A DNA stretch of 64,000 nt from contig NC_045147.1 in the NCBI RefSeq assembly GCF_008831285.2, forward strand, positions 8,154,334 to 8,218,333, read 5' to 3'. The translations under genes were made by a program, and so were the position numbers. The DNA is from Nymphaea colorata. Its lineage: Eukaryota > Streptophyta > Magnoliopsida > Nymphaeales > Nymphaeaceae. The first letter of the stretch is position 1, and each line of letters opens with the position of its first letter. Under the pieces are notes generated by a model, which worked only from the letters and a program-made list of their open reading frames with translations, searched no databases and had not been told where the DNA came from. Positions 33,505 to 40,603 of the stretch are shown here, piece after piece.

Positions 33505-34789
33505 AATCACATGGACTCGCCAAAGCAGTTGCCACACACAAGTTGACAGAACCCAGGTGTGGGTGAGGGTAGCTACCAGTGTGTCGATCAACAATTTGTT
33601 TTTTCCCGTTTTTTTCTTTATGGAAGTTTTGGGAGAAGGATAGCTTGTTGCCAATGGAGCCATTTGATCTTACCAATCAGCAGTGTCTCTTTAACTTATG
33701 ATACTTAATATCAATTAGGAAATTAAATCTCACGTTGATTTGGAGTTTGACATACCATGTATGGATGGGATGTGGGATAGTATACCTAACTTACAATTTG
33801 GCCATTACAGGTTTCAAACTCTTAGGCCATTTCTTTACTTTAGGTAACGTGCTGGCTTTGGTTATAGAAAACTTCTCTTGCCCCCAAAGCAATCCTTTTG
33901 CTAGTGTTCTTATTCCTTTTATGCCATATATGAGAATAAAAAATGAGTTTCTTTCATTCCTTTTCTTTATTGTTGGGCATCTGCCACCTGCAACTCTGCT
34001 TGTTAGTCGGGCATGCATGTTAGATGAACTGATGGTTATCTCTTCATTTATTTAGTAAATCCATCCTTGGAAGGAGCATGTCAGCTGAAGAGAAACAGAA
34101 CCTAAAGAAGGAACTAAGTTCTCTGAAAATGGGTGATTATACGTCATTCATGGAATCCTTACCACGTGATTTTCTGACAATATTGCGCACAGAGTAAGTT
34201 TATCCTTCAAGTGCTTTCTATATGCTAATTTTTTATAAAAGGCCTTACTTTATATTGTGATTTTCTTTATTCATGTTTGCAGTGGGTTGTTAAGGTCAAT
34301 CATCAGCCAGTTGGGCACATCACAGCGTGTCCGACTGTTAGCATATGCTAAGTACTCCATACATGGTGCTGCAACAAAACTTGGTCCAGAAACTAGTAAT
34401 TCTCCTTTTCCTTTCTGCAGGATATACAATTGTTCTGTAAGCAATAGCATATCTTCAACTATAACTCACATTTATTTTGGAAGTAACTATAACTTTCTTT
34501 GTGATGCAGATCATGCTAGGAATATTATTTACAGATTCAGAGCTAGCATAAATTATATTTATCTGAGAATAGTTATTGGTAGGCTGTGCACTTGACTACC
34601 ATAGATGGTCTAACAAGCAGATGAAAACTAGTATGCTAATTTATTGTGTTTTCAGAGGCCTTGGAGTTGTATTCACAAATTGATGACATCGGGAAATCAC
34701 TATCAAAGAGGATACATAACTTGCTATGGTTGGTCATGGATTTTCTTGGGGAAAGACTGTTTCCCTTCAAGCTGTCAATCTCTTCATAA
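11466..34789 (+). CDS. ABC1-type atypical kinase (ABC1K/ADCK family), 3' exons
   Basis: Eleven exons join in one frame: 11466-11543, 27885-27951, 29481-29566, 29735-29785, 31231-31278, 32253-32373, 32530-32710, 34056-34193, 34283-34395, 34510-34578, 34656-34789. They give 361 residues plus a TAA stop. All introns are GT-AG. Diagnostic motifs are VQYPGLEERM, SAELDFLQEAKN across an exon junction, the catalytic-loop HGFVHGDPHPGNILV and the metal-binding VLLDHGIYREL, which has DHG where most kinases have DFG. The N-terminal KxGQ and nucleotide-binding exons are missing and should lie left of the window. ABC1 kinases act in plastids or mitochondria in isoprenoid quinone and lipid metabolism; the organelle cannot be read from this C-terminal part. 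Both large retroelement nests lie in or beside its introns. Confidence 0.9.
11778..12025 (-). repeat. 3' LTR of element C
   Basis: It starts TGTGAGATTCTCC, as does 26320-26585, and shares most of its length with that copy. Several substitutions and indels separate the two, including loss of about 20 bp near 11985 and a changed terminal CA. Confidence 0.9.
12026..12037 (-). promoter_or_regulatory. Polypurine tract of element C
   Basis: On the minus strand CTTGAGGGGGAA precedes the LTR. Confidence 0.75.
12040..13947 (-). pseudogene. Element C reverse transcriptase and RNase H remnant
   Basis: Fragments in several frames keep copia order. 13267-13947 carries the integrase-RT linker and RT N-terminus (RRSKRVHDLIDQWVSYENFS). 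13104-13319 carries RQLDVKNAFVHGNL and GLKQASRS. About 12960-13060 is a decayed catalytic region. 12582-12824 carries the connection (VGTLQWLTFTHLDITYAVNQ). 12332-12529 and 12117-12305 carry RNase H (CDNQSAIQISLNPIQHSKTK, IEIDQHFI). Many stops and frameshifts separate them. Confidence 0.85.
14054..14547 (-). pseudogene. Element C integrase remnant
   Basis: 14054-14239 resembles the copia integrase C-terminal region (YPYFVLFHKNPNYDTLRAFG; CICYVRVASLQRNKF). The next bases to about 14547 encode the core end in broken frames, with a QQNSIAERKHRHTIES-like stretch near 14330-14385. It is interrupted on the right by a segment that does not match integrase (14548-14728). Confidence 0.75.
14548..14728. 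mobile_element. Possible small MITE-like segment inside element C integrase
   Basis: About 180 bp lies between the integrase part SEVFSSF and the part reading SETVCSNVW. It replaces roughly 25-35 expected integrase residues. Its minus strand begins with GGGTGTTTAGATG, a start typical of small plant non-autonomous DNA elements, but no clear terminal inverted repeat or target duplication can be read. Confidence 0.3.
14727..15294 (-). pseudogene. Element C protease / GAG-pre-integrase remnant
   Basis: 14727-15056 reads the GAG-pre-integrase region (PLWHSRLGHCSRIFIEKL, then CSNCQICKSHVLPF). 15094-15294 reads the stretch between protease and that domain (HVGNVSISMLDSSFKLSHVL). The protease motif itself and the zinc knuckle are absent. 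They were lost where C meets truncated element E near 15300. Confidence 0.75.
15415..16913 (-). pseudogene. Element E reverse transcriptase and RNase H remnant
   Basis: 16098-16913 carries the RT N-terminus and palm (RRSERVRHPINRWVSYDNFS, YKPDGSIDRYKARLVARGFT, LYQLDVKNVFLHDFL, GLKQASRPWF). About 16080-16130 covers the degraded YVDD region. 15832-16041 (MKDLGELQYCLGVELDRKGD) and 15574-15798 (LTFTHPDIVYDVNQVSQF) follow. 15415-15510 contains RNase H residues (SSTEAEYKAMA-like). Frames differ and stops separate them. Confidence 0.85.
17100..18425 (-). pseudogene. Element E protease and integrase remnant
   Basis: 17883-18425 has the protease motif WYVDSGATAHVTGDARKL and downstream linker. 17744-18151 has CLSCHICKSHVLPFQSINK of the pre-integrase zinc region in another frame. 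17159-17590 has the integrase core (FQCDGGGEFISNEFTEYL, PHTPQQNGIAERKHRHIVES). The Asp and Glu of the core motif are present but the frame is broken. Confidence 0.85.
18477..18929 (-). pseudogene. Element E gag, internally deleted and split by D
   Basis: The gag ATG is at 24408-24410, the only gag codon right of D; the second codon straddles the GGGAT target duplication (MDP...). gag continues leftward from 18929 (SSNFLSQLISRKLNHTNYL) and reaches a stop near 18840. The sequence then jumps to the gag C-terminus (VIPSFEDLKAKLIQHEASRV) and the zinc knuckle CFYCNKRGHVKSECW. Compared with gag of D about 180 residues between these parts are missing. Confidence 0.75.
18930..19379 (-). repeat. 3' LTR of element D
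   Basis: This 450-bp LTR starts TGATAGAAATC and ends ATTTTAACA. It is nearly identical to 23911-24400 except for a much shorter (GA)n tract. Internally it holds several copies of a motif of about 40-45 bp built on AGAATCCTAGGAGACTTC and ACAAGGATATTAACTACA. Confidence 0.95.
19380..19392 (-). promoter_or_regulatory. Polypurine tract of element D
   Basis: On the minus strand ACTTGAGGGTGGG lies next to the LTR. Confidence 0.8.
19393..19766 (-). pseudogene. Element D RNase H
   Basis: 19563-19766 reads KAVARSSTEAEYRCMAAGTA and CDNQSAINIAFNPVQHGRT, then a TAG stop. The frame continues beyond it as HIEIDQHFVRQKVEDKEI to the polypurine tract. A frameshift near 19760 separates it from reverse transcriptase. 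Confidence 0.88.
19739..21322 (-). pseudogene. Element D reverse transcriptase
   Basis: This 527-codon open frame holds the linker (LRRSQRIRHPIHRWVSYNSL) and complete RT palm motifs: YKPDGSIERHKARLVAKGIT, QMDVKNAFLHGDL, GLKQASRSWFD and catalytic LLIYVDDIVITG. The connection to RNase H (LTFTRPHIIYAVNQVSQFMH; TFTDADWAGDPDQRKSISGF) is also present. The only defects are at its edges: a stop at 21368 upstream and a frameshift near 19760. Confidence 0.93.
21368..22303 (-). pseudogene. Element D GAG-pre-integrase and integrase
   Basis: The frame contains LWHSRLGHCGRHFIEKLV, the zinc residues CSSCGLCKGHVLPFH, and the integrase core (DSYSRFTWIYFMKHKSEV, FQCDGGGEYSSLDFIEFL, PYTPQQNGVVERKHRHIVES). It is in the same frame as gag on the right and RT on the left. 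Single stops near 22322 and at 21368 interrupt it. Confidence 0.92.
22322..23689 (-). pseudogene. Element D gag and protease
   Basis: From ATG 23689 (MENLSHSGMSSSF) it reads the copia gag N-terminus (LITEKLNHENYLIWKRQIM), the UBN2 region (AEELWETLADTFSQISEARI), a CCHC knuckle CFQCNKKGHMKAQCWFNP and protease WFLDSGAATHVTGNTGKL. The longer frame opens upstream at 23788, but the ATG at 23689 aligns with gag starts of C and E. Confidence 0.9.
23897..23910 (-). promoter_or_regulatory. Primer-binding site of element D
   Basis: On the minus strand TGGTATCAGAGCGC follows the LTR end, matching initiator tRNA-Met. Confidence 0.92.
23911..24400 (-). repeat. 5' LTR of element D
   Basis: This 490-bp LTR has a long (GA)n microsatellite at about 23968-24034. 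Otherwise it matches 18930-19379 closely, so the insertion is young compared with C and E. Confidence 0.95.
24411..24695 (-). repeat. Leader of element E with short tandem motifs
   Basis: About nine imperfect copies of a 12-15 bp motif (GATTAGGGCAGA or similar) fill the leader. GGGTTAGGG occurs once or twice by chance of this unit and is not a telomeric TTTAGGG array. Confidence 0.6.
24696..24707 (-). promoter_or_regulatory. Primer-binding site of element E
   Basis: On the minus strand TGGTATCAGAGC follows the LTR, matching initiator tRNA-Met. Confidence 0.9.
24708..24992 (-). repeat. 5' LTR of element E (only LTR present)
   Basis: This 285-bp sequence starts TGTAAGATTTTG after the primer-binding site and ends AACTTAACA, where the gag of C resumes. 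No partner is found near 15.3 kb. The adjacent 5-mer GTCAA (24993-24997) would be the target duplication, whose other copy is lost. Confidence 0.8.
24993..25559 (-). pseudogene. Element C gag, N-terminal part
   Basis: From ATG 25559 (MDPHTQSVMSSNFLGRFISE) it reads KLTNTNFLTWKRQILLF. After broken frames it continues as NCVASISDQLATVEYELSEK up to the junction with E at 24993. The zinc knuckle and protease of C are absent. Confidence 0.8.
25560..26306 (-). other. Leader of element C
   Basis: Non-coding leader. It has a tandem duplication of a unit of about 44 bp near 25685-25770 (core AAATCTGCTGACCAAGGAAG), homopolymer T runs at 25784-25795 and 25868-25890, and no coding motif. Confidence 0.6.
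26307..26319 (-). promoter_or_regulatory. Primer-binding site of element C
   Basis: On the minus strand TGGTATCAGAGCA follows the LTR, matching initiator tRNA-Met. Confidence 0.88.
26320..26585 (-). repeat. 5' LTR of element C
   Basis: This 266-bp LTR starts TGTGAGATTCTCC and ends GTCTTAACA. It pairs with 11778-12025. Confidence 0.9.
26586..27884 (+). other. Host intron, ABC1K gene
   Basis: AT-rich intron sequence from the end of element C to the acceptor at 27884. No coding motif or recognisable repeat is visible. Confidence 0.5.
28176..28305. mobile_element. Small inverted-repeat element, GGGTAC family, copy 1
   Basis: This 130-bp piece starts CTAGGTCACATGGG and ends CCCATGTGACATAG, inverted repeats with one mismatch over 14 bp. 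Inside is a perfect 11-bp stem CGGGTACGTGA / TCACGTACCCG (28212-28240). The target duplication cannot be read. It lies in an ABC1K intron. Confidence 0.55.
28596..29008. mobile_element. Small inverted-repeat element, GGGTAC family, copy 2
   Basis: The left end CTGTCACACGGGTAC and right end GTACCTATGTGACATAG are imperfect inverted repeats of the same kind as copy 1. Subterminal sequence at 28940-28997 is a hexamer array of CCGTAC and CCGCAC units. Both sides are (TG)n, so it appears to have inserted into a TG microsatellite. Confidence 0.55.
29787..30097 (+). other. ABC1K intron, nothing recognised
   Basis: AT-rich intron sequence with homopolymer runs. No feature recognised. Confidence 0.4.
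30098..31100 (-). pseudogene. Decayed Ty1/copia reverse-transcriptase fragment in an ABC1K intron
   Basis: On the minus strand about 30820-31100 shows remnants of KATYGLKQSP, a broken YVDD region and the following helix. 30098-30379 shows the connection region (ELLYTIATRPDISLLESKIS, INMPTKVHQEATRIVLRYLK). Between them are a (TG)n(TA)n tract and non-matching sequence ending near 30645 with CCCATGTGACATAG, the end of the small inverted-repeat family. No LTRs are visible. Confidence 0.7.
30409..30452. repeat. (TG)n(TA)n microsatellite
   Basis: Compound dinucleotide repeat within the copia fragment. Confidence 0.85.
31279..32252 (+). other. ABC1K intron, nothing recognised
   Basis: AT-rich intron between the exons at 31231-31278 and 32253-32373, without recognisable repeats. 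Confidence 0.45.
32253..32373 (+). CDS. ABC1K catalytic-loop exon
   Basis: This exon encodes the helix and loop VAQALMEAFAEMIFVHGFVH followed by GDPHPGNILVSPEG. It contains the HxDPHPGN signature of ABC1 kinases, with the catalytic Asp and metal-binding Asn present. It is followed at 32530 by the exon with the DHG motif. Confidence 0.9.
32711..34055 (+). other. ABC1K intron with (CT)n tract
   Basis: Intron sequence with a perfect (CT)n microsatellite at about 33451-33501. No transposon boundary can be read. Confidence 0.45.
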
Positions 34790-34990
34790 GACATGTTACC
34801 CTAGTTGATTAAAGAGCAGTACCTAATCAGCTGATTTAGGGACGCAATGCATCCACTGCCAAATTCTGGTACCATTTTGCCAATGCTGCTGAGGATCAGA
34901 AATATCGAGTGGAGCAGTCTTCATGCGGAATCAGAAATATCGAGTGGGGCAGTCTTCATGCAGAATAAAACAGACACGTAATATCTTTGC
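34790..34990 (+). other. ABC1K 3' untranslated region with 35-bp duplication and poly(A) signal
   Basis: After the TAA at 34787-34789 there is a tandem duplication of 35 bp (34895-34929 and 34930-34964). An AATAAA signal at 34964-34969 overlaps the end of the second copy. Confidence 0.6.
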
Positions 34991-35615
34991 TGTTCCTTTG
35001 TTGCACCTGTTACAGTGTTTCTTTTTAAAGGCCTGTCAATCCGTTAGTGTGTTTGGCTGTTGCATTGTATCCTTAAATAAGTAGGTTCAAAGTGAATTCA
35101 CTCAAGGGACAAGTGTCCTGAAGGAACTTTAATTGGTCAGATGCCAGCCGATCGCGGTCAGTGAAGTGATGAGGTCCCCTCAGAAACACCCCCAAGGACT
35201 AGACCGTTTTAACGGTAGGGGTAGGGTCCCATCTTAATGGGCCTGCCCCCTTAGTGGCGACCTGTCGGGGGAGTCCTGACCCTGCCTTACAATGGCAATC
35301 CCTCGGGGGAATCCAGACCACTGCGCAACTACCATGAAACTGATGCTGGCCAATGGGCTGAATCTGATTTTCGTGCTTTTGTCTCTTTTTTTTTTATTAT
35401 ACTGAATTTGATTGTAAACTGACTTATGCTGTGTTTAGTTAAAAAAAGCTTTTATATTTGCATGGTTGACTTCTAATCCAGGTTATCCTAGTTTCTATTT
35501 TATTGTTTTAACTGGTAGAACTAACTAATCAGTGTTTTGTCTCAGTACCTTGTTTGCATACTTTTCGGTTGTCTTCTTTACCAAATTTGTTCTTGTCCTT
35601 ACGGTGGTCATATGC
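34991..35615. other. Intergenic sequence downstream of ABC1K
   Basis: A GC-richer block at about 35140-35340 contains near-repeats (GTCGGGGGAGTCCTGACC and CCTCGGGGGAATCCAGACC) and is followed by a T-rich tail at 35385-35396. It may be the 3' end of a repeat, but no family can be named. Confidence 0.35.
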
Positions 35616-35970
35616 TTATTCTTTGCAGGAATTGCCCTCTGCATAGCCCAATCTTTTTAAAGAACTTCTAGAAAAGCAATAGCATGCCATGCCATATGCA
35701 CCCTTTTTCTTTGAACTCTTGCATGATATCATACTCGAATGTGGTCCCTTTCCCGCTCCATTAATTATTTCTTCAACTTCGTGTAGCGTCTGCGTTAAAT
35801 TCACACTCTCTGAAATACCATTTTAGAGGGCACATATTGAAAGAAATTGTATAAACCATTTCAATGTTGAGTGCTTGATACAACAATAATGGTAGCACTT
35901 TCAGCCTATCGTGGATGAATCCAGTTTGGTTCACATTATCTGTTGGGATATACCTTGAATTTTGTACCAC
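35616..35970 (-). pseudogene. Unrecognised broken coding-like stretch
   Basis: Two overlapping minus-strand frames (35773-35970 and 35616-35804) read SRYIPTDNVNQTGFIHDRLK and LTQTLHEVEEIINGAGKG. They would join through a frameshift near 35790. The composition looks more protein-like than the surroundings, but I do not recognise the family. It could be a decayed gene, a transposon fragment or chance. Confidence 0.25.
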
Positions 35971-36858
35971 GAGGACCTTATAAAACCTTGGTAAGTTTGC
36001 AGGCGGATATTTGAATCCTACCTAGGCCCATTTCCAGTCATGCCATCCAAAAGCAGTAAAAGAATTTGAATTGAAGAACGAGTTGGTACATATTGTGGCA
36101 CTTTGGTTGGCATATTGGGACTGTCATCCGTAGCTTGCTCCGTCTAGAAGAACACTCTCTCTAGGGGAACATAACGGTGAAATTAGAACAACGTAGGAAA
36201 ACCATAACAGTGTGTCCCTTCTGTTTGAAATTTAGCTTCGGTCAATCTCAACTTGCTTTACATGTTGGCTGACGTTTATATCTTAAGGTCTATATCTTTC
36301 TGCCTATGTTTGAGATTATGATGACAGAATGTTTATTAGTATTATCATTTTACGTCTGCATCATTGTCGAGGTTCCCTTTGGCAATTTTTGAAAATTTGA
36401 CGGCGGAAGTGTTTGCGTTGTGTAATTTGTTTTAAACGTTTTATTTTATTGCTAAGATTATCCTCAGAAACTAAAATAATGGAGTCTGTTGAGCGGAAGG
36501 TGTTGCCAGATATTCCTCTTTACGGTTCAAGTGTCCTTGTGTATTTTACCCTTTCTGCGTAGCCGGTGGAAAGAGGGCTTTGCTGCTGTTTGTAAGATTC
36601 CTCATTCTATATGCGGTCGTTGGTATTTTGGGTTGATTTAACACGCAAGATTTTACCAAGTACAGTTCCCTATATACCGTTTTATTGCAGGATCAAATGT
36701 TTCTGGAACACGTCATTCGAACATGTTCTCTAAGAACAAGTTATTGTCTTTTGGACAAGTTGTAATCCTCCTGTGTCTGCTTCAATAGCGTGTTCAACTT
36801 GTTTTGTCTAATGTTTGCTTAAATAATTGGATGGACATGTTTAACACATAGTTTGGCA

Positions 36859-36860
<2 letters not shown>
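35971..36860. other. Intergenic, nothing recognised
   Basis: AT-rich sequence without coding motifs or repeat structure that I can support. Confidence 0.4.
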
Positions 36861-36889
<29 letters not shown>

Positions 36890-37460
36890 TATATACACAC
36901 ACACACACACATGCTAAAATAAAGTACATGATAAAACATATAAAAAAACATGAACAAATAAAAATACTTTGCTTTTTTGCACAAAGCAAACATTTGATAA
37001 AGTATATTAAAAATGAGAGCCAATCTTTTTTTTTCTCTCTCTATACATTTGAGAGACCTAAAAACAAAAAATAGAGGAAACATACAATGGAAAATAAGTA
37101 ATAAAGCATGTAAAAATAGGTGCCAATAAAAATACTCTCTCTCTACACATATGACCAACCTAAAATTCAGATAAAACAAAAGAAAGTACGTAGTAAAATA
37201 TAAAAAGCCATGTAAGCCAATGAAAGTATTTTCTCGGTCATTGCTCTCTTTTTTTCATGCCAAGCCTATTGGGGATATTCTCACCTGAAATTTTGTTGCC
37301 AACAAGGTAAAAGGGCTGCTCTTTCTCTCTCTCTCTCTCTCTACAAATACAAACAACCGGAACTCCAGGCACAATGAAAAAAACACTTGATAAAACAAAC
37401 AAAAAATATAAAAGCAAAAAAAAAGGTGTCTTTTCTCTCACTTGTTACTTCTCTTTCTAT
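36861..37460. repeat. Degenerate long-unit tandem repeat with CT tracts
   Basis: Roughly four degenerate copies of a unit of about 120-170 bp. Each begins with a (CT)n run and ACA-rich sequence, followed by AACCTAAAA-like, AAAGTACATGATAAAA-like and GCCAATAAAAATAC-like stretches. (TA)n and (CA)n lie at 36879-36911. Confidence 0.45.
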
Positions 37461-39959
37461 AGATATAAATAACTTGATGTCCACATTTTATTAAAAATTA
37501 CCATTTTATCACAACAACACAAAAAACCTAACTGAAGAGTAAGTTGTCAATTTCTTAAAAATAGAAACCACCTTAAAGTATTTACATCTGTCCGGGTAGA
37601 TCAGCTGCACGTTTATTTTTTTTGTTTTTCCACAGTTGGACTCTTGACCTCAGCATTTATCCGTGCAATAACCTTTAGGCATTTAATATCACCAATCAGA
37701 AGTATAAGCTGTCTAACACTCTATTCCCTGTTGAAGTTCTCATAATTTCTAATTAATGATCTACACCAACTCCAAAGTTAGATTTATAAGCTAACAAGCA
37801 AAGCAAAAAAAAAAAGGAAAACAAATGACAAAATAATGCGGCTCAAAGATTCAGTGCATGCCAACACATTTTTTTTTCCTGCTTTTGAAATATGCACGTG
37901 GCTCTAAGGCATCGACCTCTTTCTTAACATGCAAACATGACCAAGCTGAAAGTTCATCCACATGAATGATATAAAACAGTTTATTGATAATTCAGCGCAA
38001 CCCGTAGCTTTCATGTTCCACGTTGGACAGATAGCTACTTACCACATGAAGTTATTTCATACCACCGCCACATTATCTACACAGTTTACACCCTTCTCTT
38101 AACTCAAATGCAATGAGCTCCAATCCCATGAATCATGAGCGTCATAAAATCACTAACCACACCAAAATAGACCTACCATCTCAACATGTCAGCAAAAGTA
38201 TTTTCCATATATTAAAAACCCATGGTTGCCAAGTAGCTATAACGAGAGAATTGGGACCCCAAAGGGGAGAAAAGATTAAGTCATTGTGTCCAAAAAGCAT
38301 ATACTCTACTCTAAAAATCACTACCATAGCTTGGACTAAGTAATTGCTAGTTTCAAGAGAATTGGGACCCCAAACTAAAAGTCTAGCCATAATGCAGCAT
38401 TAAGCTCTTTAACTTCTTGTCATATCGATCAAATCACCAAAATAAGGAGTTATGTTCATGCACTTAAAGAAAAAGCTGCATTACCCAATTAACTGCCTTA
38501 AATACTTAGAATCCATCAATTAAAAAATCACGTCTGGGGTATCGAAAAGTGTCGAACATGGAGCAGAGAGCATAATTTAACTCTTCAAGTTTCAAATGAC
38601 AATTTAAAGCTACCCCTCACACTAAAACTCACTCATAGTTTACTATCAAACACTAAACTAATCTTAACAATTCTCTAATTAGTGCGTTTTATCATCAAAT
38701 GTGCATTTTAAAATAGGAAAATGGCTGGGATGTGGAGCAGACATTAATCCCCCACAGTCCGGCCTAGAAAGCATATAGCTTTTTCCTAAAGCAACTCTTA
38801 GTGGGGATATACTTCTATCGTTGCTTTCAACGGCCCAGCAAGTTCATGAATTCCAGCAATTTAACAGCACATTTGATGCGTCCAAATAAGTAGGATGTGG
38901 AGCACCTAAGCATCCATTCAGTTCGACCCTTAAAAATGCAGTCCCGGCTCCAAAAAATGTCCCTAACACAACATCATCTCCTTCATGAAATTCATCATTT
39001 CACTAAATCACAAACTTGGCATGCAACAACCATAGATTAACAAATCATTTGAGGAGACATTTAATAAAAATGTATGAAATCTACTGATTCACCTTAAGTT
39101 TTCTCAGTCCCAAACTAGCAATGGAGTTCAAAACACACGTCCAACTACCGGCAGCAGGAGAGAAATCTGCTAAATAAAGCCAAAATGTATTATTGTGGTC
39201 CCATGCAAAAAAAAAAAAGGGTTGGAGGGTGGATTTGTGAGATATTGCACAAATTTGGCATCGGCCAAAACAAAACTGGGAGTTGGAGCGATAGAGAGAA
39301 AAAGAGTGTGGGTGTGTGCTTGCATCTTCCTCATCTTCTGCTGCTTCCTGTGTCCTCTATCTTTTCTTACTCTCATGCTTCTTCCTCTCTTGTATTTGTT
39401 TTTTAGCAAACCCGATGCCTTTATTGCCTCCGGTTAACATCTAATACATGCACAAAATAACATTGGGCTTGCATCCGGACAGTAATCAGGATCCACCATT
39501 AATGTTTTCATTTAACCCCAAAAACTTGCTCCATTAACTTGATTTTCTTCAAATTACCTGAAGTATTAGTTTCTCAACTGGTTTCCTTGCTCTCAAAATT
39601 TTTTTACAGAATAATCAGCCTAAAAATCCATTTTTTTGTAAAATTAAAATCCCCCAGATACCTTTGATAGAAACTTTAATTACATCTCCCATTTGGATCT
39701 TGGACTTCCTACCTCAATTATGGCTCTCCTTACATCATAGAAAATTTTCTTTCGGACAAGATTGTACTGTCGTTGGGCATTAGTACGATTTATGCTCTTT
39801 TCCAAGTTGTTGGCAAAATAAAAATAAAATTTTCTATTTATCTTAGATCAAAACTCTATTCTATTTCACAGTTTCCGTTTAAAATGTTGGGTATCTCCTT
39901 AGATATACCGTTAGGTATTATATCTAATCTCCTTTAAATAAATTGTTCCTTGAAATTTA
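37461..39959. other. Intergenic, AT-rich, no gene recognised
   Basis: No protein motif is visible. A short phrase AGAGAATTGGGACCCCAAA occurs twice (about 38244 and 38357). Open frames here are short and composition-driven. Confidence 0.4.
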
Positions 39960-40490
39960 GAACGTATCTCAAAATCAAAACAAGTATTGGAACTTTCTCC
40001 TCATGTCATCCTCAGACTCCCATTTAAATTCCTAATATATGTATTGTCACTTTACCTATACTAATTGAATCAGTTTGATGCAAAATCACTTGTTTCTCTT
40101 CAATCCATGATTCTGATAGGTTTTTTTCTCCATAAGCAATTCATTGGTGTTTGAATATCTTTAAAATCAATCACATGCATTGGATCTAGTGCATACTTTT
40201 GAACCATAAAGACAAAAAAATATCATCACCATGATTGAACTTTGGGCACCAGCTTTCTCCAATATGTTAAGACCAGCATACATTGGATTCAATTTTCCCT
40301 TCATACAGAATCAGGAAACGTTCTTTATAGGTGAAATTTTAAATAATACATGATCATCAACCTCAAAACCAACCCTCTATGTTCATTATCGGCATCGCTC
40401 TTTTGTCTAGTTACTATCGCCAATAATCTCTTCATAATCAATTGTACTTTGTCAATATAATGTTGCAAGCCCAAGTGGTTGAAATGTGTG
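39960..40490 (-). pseudogene. Ty3/gypsy polyprotein C-terminal remnant
   Basis: Reading the minus strand leftward from about 40490 across several frames gives pieces typical of the end of gypsy integrase and chromodomain-like tail. These are RQKSDADNEHRGL, a KGKL..Y.GL.ILEK-like piece, VQKYALDPMHVIDFKDIQ, RKKPIRIMD and finally KWESEDDM. Stops and small indels separate them. No LTR or flanking pol is found, so this is a fragment. Confidence 0.7.
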
Positions 40491-40550
40491 TGTTCACTTG
40501 CTCCACGTTGTGGTTTATAAATGCTATTTAAAGTGTGTATGTGTATATGT

Positions 40551-40557
40551 GTGTCTG

Positions 40558-40600
<43 letters not shown>
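40551..40600. repeat. (TA)n microsatellite
   Basis: Perfect TA dinucleotide run beside the gypsy remnant. Confidence 0.9.

Positions 40601-40603
<3 letters not shown>

Noticed and set aside
36861-37460. CRISPR-like regular spacing of repeats
   Set aside because: The repeats are degenerate, long and CT-based in plant DNA; units differ in length and no CRISPR context exists.
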